Below, piece after piece: positions 1 to 12,108 of a stretch of DNA of 64,000 nucleotides (its first letter is position 1; each line of letters begins with the position of its first letter). Source of the DNA: Allium sativum (taxonomy: Eukaryota; Streptophyta; Magnoliopsida; Asparagales; Amaryllidaceae); the NCBI GenBank assembly GCA_030737875.1, contig CM060912.1, positions 209,883,231-209,947,230 of the forward strand, given 5' to 3'. The position numbers and the translations under genes are program-made. The notes under the pieces were generated by a model. The model was not told the DNA's origin, did no database searches, and saw nothing but the letters and a program-made list of their open reading frames with translations.

Positions 1-2642
1 TTGTATGTTAGAAAGAACATGCGACATAAAATAGGCATAATATGATGACGTGTAAAATAGATTGCGGTAAAAATGTGAAAAGAATAATTTGCCTAAATTT
101 ACAGTATATAGGAAACTGTAACCACATTTAGACACGCAGTTAGATTACACTTATTGTAGAAGTCTGCTTGCAACTGCCCGACATATCTAGCATCCACAAG
201 TGGTAAATCTAATGTGAGGGGTCTAAGTGCATAAATAAAACATGTCACTGTGCTAAGATACGAAGTTAAGTCAACTTGTGGAAAAAGTCTGCCCGGAACC
301 GCCCGGCAAATCCAGCATCCACAAGTGTAGGCTTAATGTGGGAGGTTTAGCGCATAAATAAATAAATGTATATGTATATAAAAGGATTGGAATGAACGGA
401 GAATGATAAAACCTATTATAAAAAAATTACATTAATGAGGATGTTATATAATAGATAGACTTGTCCTAGAGACAAGTGGATATTATAACTTAGGTTATAA
501 CAAACTAGTGAGAAAATGAGATAACTTGTTTAATGAGATAAGTGGTACTTAATTGTAAATTATGTAATCAGTAAATGGGGGAAAATTTATGAAATGAAAG
601 AAGTTGTACTTAATTATAAATTAAGTAATTTGAAAACTTGGAAATCTGAAATATGCTGATTAGAATAACATGTTAAGGTTTGTCCTAGGGACAAAAAGGA
701 ATTATAACATAGGTTATAGAAAGGAGACTTATTAGTGAATCTTAATTCAGAAAACTAAGTTAATAATTAGACAATGATAAGTTGTAGTGACAGGGTAAGG
801 TGGAATTATGATTAAATAGGAAAGAATGTGGCAAACTTATGTAATGAAATAAGTTATATTTAATCATAAATAATGAGAGACATGTTAACAAAAAACATGT
901 GATTGAGATATACTTAATTACATATTAAGTAGAACATGTTATTGTAACTATGAAATCAAACAAGAATGTAAGGGGATTATGGATCATAGACACTGGATCA
1001 CAATCTAGAGAATAACATGTTGTAGGCTGATTAATAAACTTAAATGTGTTAAGTTATATGACTGAAATTAATAAGCAAGAGGAACTTGGTAACTTGAATA
1101 AGCAGTCAATGTGAATGGGAATAACCGAGTTAAATGGAAACCTAATGAGGTAAATAAAGCACATAAAAGAATGTTTAGACATAGGATCTAATGACACATT
1201 AGATTGAGGCACTTGGACCAGTCCATACGCTTGAGGGTGAACAACCCAATGGGGTAGATCATCGTGGTGTCATGAGGCATGAGGGGAGCGCACGTTCATA
1301 TGATTATTCTTTCGGCACTGAAGGACTGGAAGGGAAAGCACATGGCTTCTTTAGATACGTAAGGTGCTCTTGGTAGTCCTCTGTGCGGTGGCAGATGTTT
1401 GGCTGTGCTCGCAGGGGTTGGGCCTGCGCTTAACTACCAGGTGGGTGGGCCTTGACTGCAAAAGTAGCTTTGCAGTCAGAATGTTGTGACGTGGTGACAC
1501 TAGGGTGATTTGGCGGTTGCCTCAATGGGGAGGCTGAGGTTAGGACCAATGGAGATAGTAGATCGTCGGGTACCCATCATCGACAGCCAGTGGGATGCGA
1601 AAAGACTAGAGCGAAACCCAATAGACCATTCACCTTTCACTATCGGGGTATGGTGGTTGGGGGGAGACGCCATCTGGATGTTTAGATTGTTTGTTAGGGG
1701 CAAGTCGGTTAGCTCTTGTAGTCTTTACTAGTTGAGGGAGGGGTCGTGGTGGGGCCATGACCATCATGAAAAAAAATAAACCCAAGGGATATCTGTATTT
1801 TGAGGCCCCTAAAGGCGGGCCTATACAGATATGGAAAAGCTCGCGACCAAGTTCTGTGTTTCTTGTATAGCCCTAGCACGGAACACGGTGCACATTATAT
1901 GCAGCTAAGGTATCGAATACGGTTGATACGTACGTGGGAAAGTCTAGATACACGCATGTCGGCTTTGGGTTGTGTATCGTAGACTTGAGTGCATTACTCT
2001 GGTATGGAATCTGATTCAATCGAAGGTGGCAGTCCATACGCTTACGTAGCAGAGTAATGACAGATATATACGGAACGTAACAATGTTATGTAGAGATCCG
2101 TACGTCGCTCCGGCGTAGGACGAGGGACTGCGTTTATTTCTATGACATTTCTGTGGAAACCATGCGAGTGGGGTACCATGGGGTGTTCCTCAATATTGGG
2201 GGGTAGCTACATATAAACTATATTAGGTTAATCCACTAGGAAGTAAATGGGTACGACGTGTGTGTAAGCCTTGAGTGTTGTTAACCCAAGTAACCTAACA
2301 AACAAGAAAATGTAATTGAACGATATATGTAGGATTTTCCAAAGTGTGTAAATTAAATCTAGTCACCAGAACTTGTGTTCTGACCCCCTCCTCATAACAT
2401 ACTTGCAGGTTAGATTTGTGGCAGAGACATGATAGCTTTGGATACTGATTATGCAGTATCATTAATACGGTAAGGTTATACTTTGATTATATTATATTTT
2501 ATCCTTTCCGCTGTGAGATAATTTTTGAGCTCTAACATATTTTATGTGTTTGTCTTTTCTGTAGGATACCAGATCAAACCAACACGAGTTTCGATAGATT
2601 AGAATTAAAAAAAAAACAGTCTATCGGAATTCGGGTTGTTAC
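1..2642 (-). mobile_element. Probable minus-strand LTR, start at 2642, left end outside window
   Basis: Read on the minus strand, the sequence at 2642 begins TGTAACAACCCGAA, the same kind of start as the LTR at 39504 and typical of plant Ty3/gypsy LTRs. No long open frame is present. Internal imperfect repeats are visible: 160-240 resembles 285-361 (both carry the GTCTGC...GCCCG...AGCATCCACAAGTG pattern), and 459-505 resembles 677-722 (TTGTCCTAGRGACAA followed by TTATAAC.TAGGTTATA). The other end and any partner LTR lie outside the window, so solo LTR versus part of a full element cannot be decided. The short ORFs at 1500-1980 look like chance. Confidence 0.45.
160..361. repeat. Two degenerate ~80-bp direct repeats inside the left LTR
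   Basis: 160-240 and 285-361 share the same ordered words (AAGTCTGC, GCCCG, AGCATCCACAAGTG, TTAATGTG or CTAATGTG, GCATAAATAAA). They look like an old internal duplication of the LTR. Confidence 0.6.
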
Positions 2643-2855
2643 ATCTTCTAAATTAGTACATCCGATCAGCGAATTCAGACTCAGGATACAACAGATATTT
2701 TTAAAACTTAGATGGTAACCAAGATCAACTGACGAATTCTGAGTTTTTAAAGGATCTTATGTTTTCAAAGAGCATCTTATTGGGCTATAGCGCCTTACTA
2801 GGATTTTCCATTCATGGATCAACTCAAAGATTTGATTATGTTTTAAAGGACCTGC

Positions 2856-3297
2856 AGGAATGACTTATATCATACTGGCATACCTTAACCTGTTTTGTAT
2901 ACTATGTACTACAATACAAGTAAAATTGTGAACATTTAAATATGCAGAAGCTGTAGCAAGGGAGGCACCATGGAAACAGGGATTGACTGGAGGACAACTG
3001 AACATGTATATATTTTTATCTTTTTTAGATAAAGATAAATACTTTTATATTTTTCAGACAAAGAAGAACAACTTACAGGAATGACCTATATCATATTGGC
3101 ATACCTTAACCTGTTTTGTATATTGTGTACCACAATACAAGTAAAGTTGCAAACATTTAAATATGCAAAAGCCATAGCAAGGGAGGTACCATGGAAAGAG
3201 AGACTGACTGAAGACCATTTGAACAAGTATATGTTTTTATCTTTTTAAGACAAACATAAATACTTTTATCTTTCTCAGACAAAGAAGAATAACTTAT
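2856..3297 (+). repeat. 221-bp tandem duplication, two copies, exon-like
   Basis: Units at 2856-3076 and 3077-3297 are clearly alike along their whole length, including the trailing pyrimidine tract and CAGACAAAGAAGAA. In the second unit an ATG at 3081 opens 55 codons to TAA at 3248 (starting MTYIILAYLNLF, then a basic stretch with KYAKAIAREVPWKE). In the first unit the same frame stops after 22 codons at a TGA where the second unit reads through. The hydrophobic start and a CAG before the next block resemble a gene exon with a splice acceptor. I do not recognise the family. It may equally be a piece of an unknown transposon. Confidence 0.6.
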
Positions 3298-4619
3298 TAA
3301 GTGAAATCAATTACTGTATATGACATGTACATATTTTTATCTTACAATCTCAACATGTATTTATATAATTCTAATATATGTTTCTAGCAAATAAAAAAAT
3401 GTACATGAAGATATCACTCAAGCTTAGCAAACAAAATACATAATATACATGTAGATATCATGAAAACTTAACACTGAACCATTGTTAAAAGTATGCTTTT
3501 ACAAGAGGTATTACAAAACTAATTAGTTTTCATTTTTTTCATTGAAACAAATAAGCGAATTCAAAGCCTATGTAATGATGATCATTCCTGTACATCATCC
3601 CCTACCAAGTAAACAAGCCAAACTAAGCCTACAAAGATGTAAGAACTAACAACATGCATGGAAGAAAACAACCAGCGGAAGAGTTGTAGTAAAGATCAGT
3701 TGGAGCTATATTGCCACATACTTGTAAAAGCATAATTGAAAAAAAGACAAAATGAATTATAATTTTTTCTAACCACAACTAAAATATAAAAAATCTGTCA
3801 CAAAACATAAAAAAAAACAGATAAACAATATGTAGTACGCATATATGAACAAAAAAAATTAACTTAATATATATAAAATATAGAAAATGAATTCAGTAAG
3901 TTAAATAAAAACAACAAAAAAATATGAAATCTTTTATCATTTTCACAGTATACACAACCAATTTATCTAACTGTAAACTTACCGTACATCAAATGTGAAA
4001 AATTGATCAATAAAATAAACTAGAATAAAAAGTTAAAAATAAGGATAAAGCAATTTATCTTTTTAAACAACCAAATTGAATTATACTAAATAGCCGTGAC
4101 TTTACACATCACAACCTGACTTTTCAACTCTGCAACATACATAAAACTCAAATGTAAAAAATTAACCTAAAAAGCTGAAAAATAATGAAAAAGCAATTTT
4201 TCTTTTTAAACAACAAAATTGAAATTCCTAATACAATGCTGCCTTTACAAATCACATATGTGCAACGTACAGAAAATTCTCGTGTAATATTACAAAAAAA
4301 AAAAAAATCAAACTATAAGACCAACACACAAAACCATTACCCACTTCAAAAAGCTAAAAACAACACCACCGGAATGAAACTACTTTCCTAAGCTATCCAA
4401 AATCAGCCATCATTAACAAAAAACATGAAACTCCTCGTATAATACTTCATAGTATCTTATTAATTTGCAAAAATAAAAGTTAAAATAAACTTTGATGCAA
4501 TAATTTTTGCAATCCAACAATATCTCTTGCAATCCAACAAAATCTCAAACTAAAAACATTAAGTTATTATTAATTATAGGTCTATCGTAAAACAGACATA
4601 CAAACAAATATAAAAGCAT
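3298..4619. other. AT-rich non-coding DNA with degenerate tandem repeats
   Basis: No convincing gene. 4010-4150 and 4163-4290 share words in the same order (AAAGCAATTTWTCTTTTTAAACAAC, AATTGAA, CTTTACA.ATCACA), suggesting an old tandem repeat of about 150 bp. A block near 3925-3990 (AAATCTTTTATCATTTT...) recurs near 6128-6190. The 68-codon ORF at 4185 is low-complexity and probably chance. Confidence 0.5.
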
Positions 4620-5585
4620 TCAACCACTCAATGGACAACTTCTACGATTATGCCCTAACTTCTTACACTTTCCGCACTTGTTCTGCTTCCCATGAAATAC
4701 ATCCAACCCACAAAAACTGTTAACTCTAAATCTACCAGTTCCACGAATAGTCTTAGGAGGATGAACAACAAAAGACTCTTTAGAAATAATATCTTTCTTA
4801 TTTAAAGTAGGAATAAGATTGATGAAAACGGTAAGTTTTGACATAGTAATGCACTTCAAAGCATGTACGCAAGGAAAACCAGTAACTCTCCATTGATTAC
4901 AAGTACAAATTCGATTTTCAAGATCAACTTTGTGAGAAATAGGAGAATGCACTTCAAAAAAACAAGAAGATTGAGAAACATTCCATCTAAAATCTTCTTC
5001 TTTTAATTTCAATAGACGATTCTTCATTTTAGGACAAAGTACATTAGACTAATTAGAAGCTTCTTCTCTACGTTTTGACATTTGATTCATAAGGTTGACT
5101 CGAATACCATCAAAAAAAAAAAAGTAATAAGAAGATATCTTTCTTTCAAAATCGAAGAGTAAAAGCTTTCCATAACTTCAGCGTAGCAATTTCCAAGGAA
5201 AGTAACTCTGCCGAGTGATCGATAGGCTTATCCTTTATAAATTCAACAATTTTTTCACCTTCTATTTGCCTATATTTTCTTATAGCTCTTTCAAAATCAT
5301 AATGAGTAGAAGCTACAACAAAACGTTCCAATAAATGAGCCACCGACAATCCTTTTCCACTTTTTAAAATTAAAGCAACATTATGCATATGATGCAAACA
5401 ATATGAATGGAAAGAAATAGGAATTTTTTTAGGAATACTTAAAAGTAAACTCCAATATCTATCAGAAATTAAAACAAAAGGACGATCAACTCCAATTGAA
5501 CCTTTTAATTGATCTAAAAATCAAGACCAATTTTCTTCGTTCTCCATTCTAACAATAGCCATTGCCAAAGAAAAAGACCAGAAAA
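4620..5585 (-). pseudogene. Mutator-like (MULE) transposase, C-terminal half, broken
   Basis: Read from 5585 down, the frame carries the end of a MULE transposase core: AMAIVRMENEENW, then DRPFVLISDRYWSLL, then FHSYCLHHMHNV, the usual C/H motif before the helical part. After a lesion the frame resumes with an SWIM zinc finger (CTCNQW...GFPCVHALKCI, near 4850-4915) and ends with a CCHC knuckle (CGKCKKLGHNRRSC, near 4635-4680). In-frame stops occur at 5523-5521 (TGA where Trp is expected) and in the 5028-5145 linker (TAG where Trp is expected). The linker also holds a poly-A/T tract. The catalytic N-terminal half is not seen upstream. Family membership is firm from the SWIM plus knuckle order. 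The gene cannot make a full transposase. Confidence 0.85.
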
Positions 5586-6708
5586 TTAAAAATAAACATT
5601 ATATCCTCTCCTATGTACTTTTTTTAAATATATGTTATTTCATATATGAATAGTAAGATTACTGCATATTATTTGATCTCAAGTTCGTGAGTATGTTCTT
5701 AACAGATATTATGCATGATACATTGCCAATCAATTCGGAATATCCAATCAATTCTTATACACGCAAGGAAAAAAAGAAAAATATTTCAAACCAAAATTTT
5801 CAACAATAGAATTATTCGGCAGCTTTTAGCTGTCTAAACAGCTCTTAACTATTTAACAACTTTTAACTGAATCAAAAATAAATACCTTTTTAGTATTTAA
5901 AGCATCAAATTTGGCAATCAAATAAATTACTGAAGAAAAAAACAGAATTGGACCCACCGACCGTGCACAATCACTATTTTATTTTTTTCCCCTCAATATT
6001 CATGAATTGGATAGCAGAACACTGTAATAGTAGAGTCATTTCCTCTGCTATAGAAGTAATATATTAACTGAATATAAGGAAATTGATGTGCTACAGAGTT
6101 GTCCAAAGGGTTAGAACAAAAAATAATAAAATCTTTTATCATTTTTAACATTATACATAAACAATTTACCTAAATGTAGGTTTAGCATACTTCAGCATGT
6201 TCTAAATGAACGAACGTTCAACTAACATTACAAATTATACTTAAAATTTATCGCCGGAAACACTTAAGTTATACTCAAAATTATAATCGAAATTAAATTA
6301 TACTCAAAATCTAGTTCAATACTGTTTGTAGTCTTCATAAACACCTTTCTTTCAAATTATAATCTATCCTGAAACAATTTTGGAAGTTATGTAGCAAATG
6401 ACATTTTAGGCGAGTAAATAATTTTGTTTGAAAATTGAAATGCAACTTTCTTGTTAAACCACAACTGAACAAAAAAGATAAAATAGTTTATCGTTTTATA
6501 ATACACCAGCTTAAACAAGAAAGATAAAATTGTTACTAATATTTATTTACAGGCAGAAGTTGGTTGACATAGATATTTCAATCTATCACCCTTGTGTAGC
6601 TAAAGCACTTAGCGGTTCTATAGCGACGAAGATGCAAAAAGGTGTAGCGGGAATAAAGAGGGAAATAGCGGGGATGTAGCGGAGATGCAAAAAGGTTAGA
6701 TGTAAAAC
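5586..6708. other. AT-rich non-coding DNA upstream of the MULE remnant
   Basis: No gene seen. 6585-6695 carries several TAGCGG/TAGCGGG words (6609, 6648, 6667, 6677 region) like those near 19460-19500. This kind of clustered subterminal motif is common near ends of DNA transposons, but no matching terminal inverted repeat was established. Confidence 0.4.
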
Positions 6709-7031
6709 TTAGAGCATCTACAACCCTTCTAAGATTTTAATGTAAAGTCTTTTACACACCATCAATTTTGCATTACATTAGAAAACCAATCTCCAATGGT
6801 AATGTTATATTAATTGTGAAGATGACATGACACAAACTTTACTAGACACATTGTCAAGTGCAATGTCTAGTTCTAGACATTGTACTTCATAATGTGAAGT
6901 AAATACATATGTTATTAATCATTTTAATATAATATTTTTATTTATTTATAATGTGATTAGGACACATAAGCTAATTATTTTTTATGGATATATTAGCATT
7001 TGAGTTGATTTTTCACTTTTTTGTAATTTTT
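6709..7031. mobile_element. Possible MITE-like fragment with central hairpin
   Basis: The block starts with AGAGCATCTACAACC and carries CCAATCTCCAATGG, words typical of small plant inverted-repeat elements. At 6857-6886 there is a near-perfect hairpin, with CAATGTCTAG and CTAGACATTG separated by TT. No clean terminal inverted repeat pair or target duplication was found. Confidence 0.3.
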
Positions 7032-8969
7032 TGTGTTTTAAACAAAAAATGGTTCAAACACCAAAGGTGTGAAATCACACTTCACCAAACGTTATGCAAA
7101 ATGAAAATTGGGCCACAAATACAAATGCAAGTAAAAAATACAAGGATTTTTATAGTGGTTCGATCTAGGAAAGATCTACATCCACTTTTGAAGTGATTTT
7201 CATTATCATGGGGAAGTTTACATAGAGCATCATCTCATACATCTCATTTATTACACTTATTCACTCTTTGCAATGATTTTCCACTTTTTACTCTCTTTCC
7301 GCTTTAGATCTCACTTGAATTTGAGAAGGAACGGGTTAGATCTAGTGATTAGATAATCTTCCTTGGCTCCATCATGAAATTAGTGTTAGATCCGAGGTTT
7401 AAAGAGGAGAAATGGCGGTTGGAGATCACTTGGATTGAATTGGAGTGAGAATTAATGGTGTTTGGAGAAGATGAGATCCACTTGATGTTGAGGGAAGAAG
7501 GAGATAGCTTTAGCGGCCATTAATGGAGCTTGGAGTGCTTGAGAATGGAGAGAAACCGAAATGACAGGCCTTCGGGGTGGCCTAGATCGGTCCCTTGAAG
7601 TGTGGTGAAATGAGGTATTTATAGGAGAAGTTTGGACCAAGTGGCAATTCTGTAATTATGGTGAAAAGGGTATGGGTCGTACGTTGGCGTATTTACGGAT
7701 CTTCCACTGGACAGCTGGAGCCAGCTGTATGCCCGACCCAAAAAATTATGACTTTGCCTTTGCCAAACTTCCTGAGCGTGCGACCCACAATTAGCCTGCA
7801 CGACCCAAAATTTGCCTAATCGACCTTGTATAAATCTCATGCCCGACTCTCATTTTATTCCACTGGCCGATCCTCCAAAATGTTCAAAGAATGCATGCTT
7901 GTCATCTAATGGAAAAAGGGGTTTAGAATTTACCAATGATGCCACCGCTTGTTTATTTACTTTTGCTGTACAAATTGGGGTTTAAGAATCACAACTTTGC
8001 CATTGTAATATTTACACAGCTTTCTTTACATACAAAGGTGCTCGCTCTGCTCAATTTTGGAGACTGCTCGACCCAGACACGCCGCTCGACCCAGACACGC
8101 CGCTCGACCCAGACACGCCGCTCGACCATGATGTGGCACAACGGATGATGCTCGATTGAGCCTTCTTGTGGTGCAATAGCCGGGAGCTTGTTCGACCCTT
8201 CTATATGCATGTTGCTTCATGAACGTGTGTTTATTCTTTAGTGCAATCTGACTTGTCATGGCGCAATTCAAATATCACGGCTTGTTGCAAATGACAATAC
8301 TGTGATTTTGGTCTGGACCCTTATCTCCAAACGATCCATGACTTTTAGAGTATAACCGCGTGTCTATGGTATTCACAGTATGACCATATGTCATTTAAAG
8401 TAAATCAAGTATGTTGAGTCAGTTCCTTAAACATACTGAGTTTACTTGTGTTAAACCATGTCACGTGTAATACAGACCAATGTATTGAAAAGTGTTGGAG
8501 CATATTTGAATCCTGTGAGCACATGTTACATTTGTCAAGCTTTCCTCAGTTATGCAACACTATTGTTTGAACTTTGATCACTTGCTTAATGCATGGATGA
8601 TCATTGAATGGTCTATGTTTATACGACCAGATTGGTCTTGGATGAGAGACTTCACATGCAAATCGTACTCGATCGTACTCGACCCGGTGCTACTGATGGT
8701 GACCGACCCAAACTGGTGAAGGTGTTCGAGCCACAGTGTTTAACCCGTGGTGTTTGACCAATCAGACTTGCGGTGATCGACCCTGTAGTTTTATACATGC
8801 GAGACCAACGCGGAGTACGCTTGTGAATGAACCAGGCTCTTTGGTGACGCTCGACCATCTTGCGCTCGATTGTCCGGTGTTCGACCCATGGTGCTCGAGC
8901 CGCGTATATCATAGCTAACCGATCCATCGTGTTTACTACACAGTCAATGCATTATTTTCTTGAACCACA
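7032..8969 (-). mobile_element. Probable solo LTR, same family as the LTR at 21337
   Basis: 7034-7700 matches 21337-22200 block by block: the AAACAAAAAATGGTTCAAACACCAAAGG start, the ATAGTGGTTCGATCT block, the ATCGGTCCCTTGAAGT block and the CTGGACAGCTG block. Read on the minus strand, a TATA-like TATAAATACC lies near 7622-7613, so transcription would run leftward. If the LTR is taken as 7032-8969 (TG...CA), it is flanked on both sides by TTTTT, a possible but low-complexity target duplication. No gag or pol adjoins it, hence solo LTR. The far end is tentative because the second copy has lost this end. Confidence 0.5.
8067..8120. repeat. Three exact copies of an 18-bp unit
   Basis: The unit CTCGACCCAGACACGCCG occurs three times head to tail and a fourth begins (CTCGACC) before diverging. 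It lies in the part of the solo LTR that is rich in CTCGACC words (also near 8680-8890 and 22430-22700). There is no spacer between units. Confidence 0.95.
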
Positions 8970-9391
8970 TTTTTATAACGGGGTTAACATTTGTATAACA
9001 TCGATTTCACATTATGAACACATAGGATTAAATAGACATTACATTCTATATGCATTTGAGGAACTCTAAGTATTTGAAAATTAATTAATCATCTTTCTCA
9101 CATTATATATGTACAAGAAACTAATATTAATTAACCTCATATAACAAAATCAAGGAATATCATAGTTATGCATTCTAAATTTCATGAGTATAATTGATCG
9201 TTACCGTATATTAGGCATTTAAGCCTTAAATTTAGCATATACGCTAAATTTAATGAAATAAAAAAAAACTAGTCATATTAAACTTTTTATATTAATACTG
9301 CTAAGCGGACACTAAAAAGCTTTGATTTAGCAGGTGCAGCGTAAAATGGACAATTCTATAATATCTGAAACTGATTCGGGTAAATCAGCCA
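8970..9391. other. AT-rich intergenic stretch, no gene seen
   Basis: Short stretch between the solo LTR and element A. It holds only low-complexity AT-rich sequence, with a self-complementary-looking GCATATACGCTAAATTTA region near 9235-9255. Confidence 0.5.
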
Positions 9392-11938
9392 TGTGACGGT
9401 CCGCCTCGCACCAGCCGACATTTCCCCGAAAATGCGTTATGCCAATACCCAAGCAGCACGGGACGGTCATCAAAAGAAAGGAAAGGAAAGGAATTTGAAA
9501 CTATGTATCATCAAAGAACCTGTAGTATATCTCACAGCGCATGGGACAAAATATAATAATAACATAACTTGATATAAAACAGGCGAGACAGTGCATAAGC
9601 TAAAAACTAAACCATCATTGGAGCGGAAAGATTCAAAATACAACTTATGATCTAAACCATCATTATTACAACTTTTAAAACTGTCTCTAAAGCAAAATAG
9701 GAAGGTACACTACTAATGCCCAAAGTAGTGACCAGCAACAACACAAGAAGAATATATGGGAACAATACGTGCACGCCTCCTGCTCGTCTCTGGATAGCTA
9801 CTCGTGCATAACCAGCTAACCTGTCTCTAGTCTGCTCGTTTAGGAGCACCCAGAGTAATAAGAAGAGACATAAAACTCTGTGTCATACAAAAGTCTGGTA
9901 TGAGCGATAAGGAGCAAAAACAGAACAATAACAGGTATACATAACCATACCTGAACCTGGACCTGCAACCAAAGAGTTAGCACAACAGGATGTACAATAC
10001 TCTAAGGTGACACTAACACATGGTGTGAAAATAATGGGGAGGGGTGTGCTTGTCATGGTGATAGCAGACATCAAACATAGCAATCATCTTCACATCTCTC
10101 ACTCAATGCGTAAAGTATACGATATCCACCACTTTGATCACCCAATTCTTTGTTATGATCACTCTACCCCATGGAGTCATGGCGGTTCCACTGCACCGAT
10201 CCGTAACAACTAATACTTTGCTATGTTCACTCTGCCCCATGGAGTAATGACAACTCCACTGCACTGGCTCATAGCCCTGCTACGATCACTTTGCCCTATG
10301 GAGTTATGACAACTCCACTGCATCTGATCCATAGCCAATATCCGTCTCTCAGTGGTGAGTCAAAGCTATAGACATCGATGAACCCGTTGCACACTTCCCG
10401 CAGCAAAGTCCAGCTCATGAAATTAACTAATTGACCCCCATTGGAATCCTGCGTAATAACCTAACATTTGGACTTCCTTTGCATCTCGGGTTTTAGTCGA
10501 ATTGGAGTTGGTCTTTAGAAGAGTCGCCACGTAGTAGTAGTGGAAGCTCAATTCGGTTCGATTCGATCTGTTTCAGTCGGTTCAGTTCGAATACATCATC
10601 CCCAGGCTTCCCATTCGGTTCGGTGCTCCACTTCAAATCGGTTCGGTTCGGGTGTATGTGTTCTCCCTATTCGGGTCGGTTCGGTCCTTCTTTCTCGGTT
10701 CGGGTTGCCACCTTCCATTTGGTTCAGGTTAATTGCTCTAGCCTCGGCTCAGTTCATGCTCACCATTTACGATCCGATCTCCACACCCTCGCTTCCGATC
10801 CGAACCTAACTCCAACTCTTATGAAAATGGCCTTCCTTCTTGCCAAGCCTCTTGTGCCAAGTTCCGGTCCGGTTCGAATTTCCTTACCCAGTTCTCCTAT
10901 CCGATCCGAAACCCTGCACATTTTCCAACGAGCGTATATCTCCATTTTCGCCATACTATGGCGTTTTCGACCATTCTAACTTTTCTAATCAATATAAAAC
11001 ATTCCAAATAGTAGTAGTAACATATAGGATAAATCAACAAGATCAAAACATCAAGCATATAGGTCATTTTAGATCAAATATACCCAAAAAGCTTGATTTT
11101 CCCCTTAATCCCCTTAATTATGTTTTAACAATAGGATTAACAAAATATGTCCAAATTAACCCAAATTTTTATCAGAGCCCTAAAATAATATTCAAGAATT
11201 TTTACATATTTTTCCAGAATTTTAACATGCATAATTCCACTAATTAACACTAATCACCCCTAATTAGCCGTAATTAGTGAAAAACAATGCAAATCAATCA
11301 CCTTAGCCACAAAATAAAACTTTAGATCCGAAACTCTACTATTTTGGGTCGTTTTCCAATGCAATACAGCAGCTCCCACTCTGATTTGGCACTAATCTTC
11401 CTTGATTTGGTGTAAATTAAGCTAATACACAATTAGAAAGCAATTTGGGATGAATTTAGAAGGTGGAGGTCATTGTTAGGGTTGAAGAGAGGTAAGTGGC
11501 GGCTGTAAAAATGAATAAAAACCGAATTCCCTAACCCTATCAGCCCTCTCATAACCCTAATCCCGAAATGAGTTATGGGCCTAGCTGCTAATCACTCTAA
11601 TTAGGCCCGGTTAAGCTGTTTTTCACCTTCCAAACATTATTTCAGCTATATCTCCCAAACGGTAAGTCCGTTTGACAAATGTGAGCACTCTATGGAAAGC
11701 TAAACCATCATTCAAATCCAATGGAAGTGGTTACAGGTCAAAACTCCATACCAATCAAAAGTTATAGGTGAAACAAGATTCTCCAGGGGCAAAACGGTCA
11801 TTTAAAAATTGGCAAAAATCGTGAACATGGGAAATGACCCTAATAGTCGTCCCCCAAAGTTACATGACTATACGACCTCGTATGAAAATGAAATAAATAT
11901 TCTACGATCCTCCGATGCGTAGAATGCAGGTCGTTACA
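9392..11938 (-). repeat. Element A 3' LTR
   Basis: It reads on the plus strand from TGTGACGGTCCGCC to GGTCGTTACA and pairs with 16663-19249. It contains a TTCGG/CGATC-rich patch (10551-10920) and three degenerate ~63-bp tandem units (10150-10335). ORFs in the patch (10540-11247) are by-products of the simple repeat. Confidence 0.95.
10150..10335. repeat. Degenerate ~63-bp tandem repeat in element A 3' LTR
   Basis: Three units each contain GATCACTYTRCCCCATGGAGT, ATGACAACTCCACTGCA and a CATAGCC-type ending. The same array is at 17420-17602 in the other LTR, and in reverse orientation as five units in element B (57738-58040). Confidence 0.85.
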
Positions 11939-11950
11939 CTCTCCCCCTTA
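11939..11950 (-). other. Element A polypurine tract
   Basis: On the minus strand TTAAGGGGGAGAG directly precedes the LTR start TGTAACGACC. This is the expected plus-strand priming site, and it fixes the element's orientation. Confidence 0.85.
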
Positions 11951-12108
11951 AGAAATTTTGCCCCCGAAATTCCTTAGCTAAGAAAACAACAATCGGTCAT
12001 GCTTGCCTATCAACCATTTACAAACAACCAAACATACATAACAACATAAGAAGCCTATCCTAGCATGCAGTTTACTAACAAGAGGATAACTAAATGGTCA
12101 TTAAAATC

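Noticed and set aside
8067..8120. CRISPR-like array
   Set aside because: Units abut with no spacers and the DNA is from a plant nucleus. The same holds for the 27- and 34-bp arrays.
10540..11247. ORFs over the TTCGG-rich LTR patch (also 17764-18250 and 57093-57783)
   Set aside because: They are translations of simple repeats in LTRs and are open on both strands at once.
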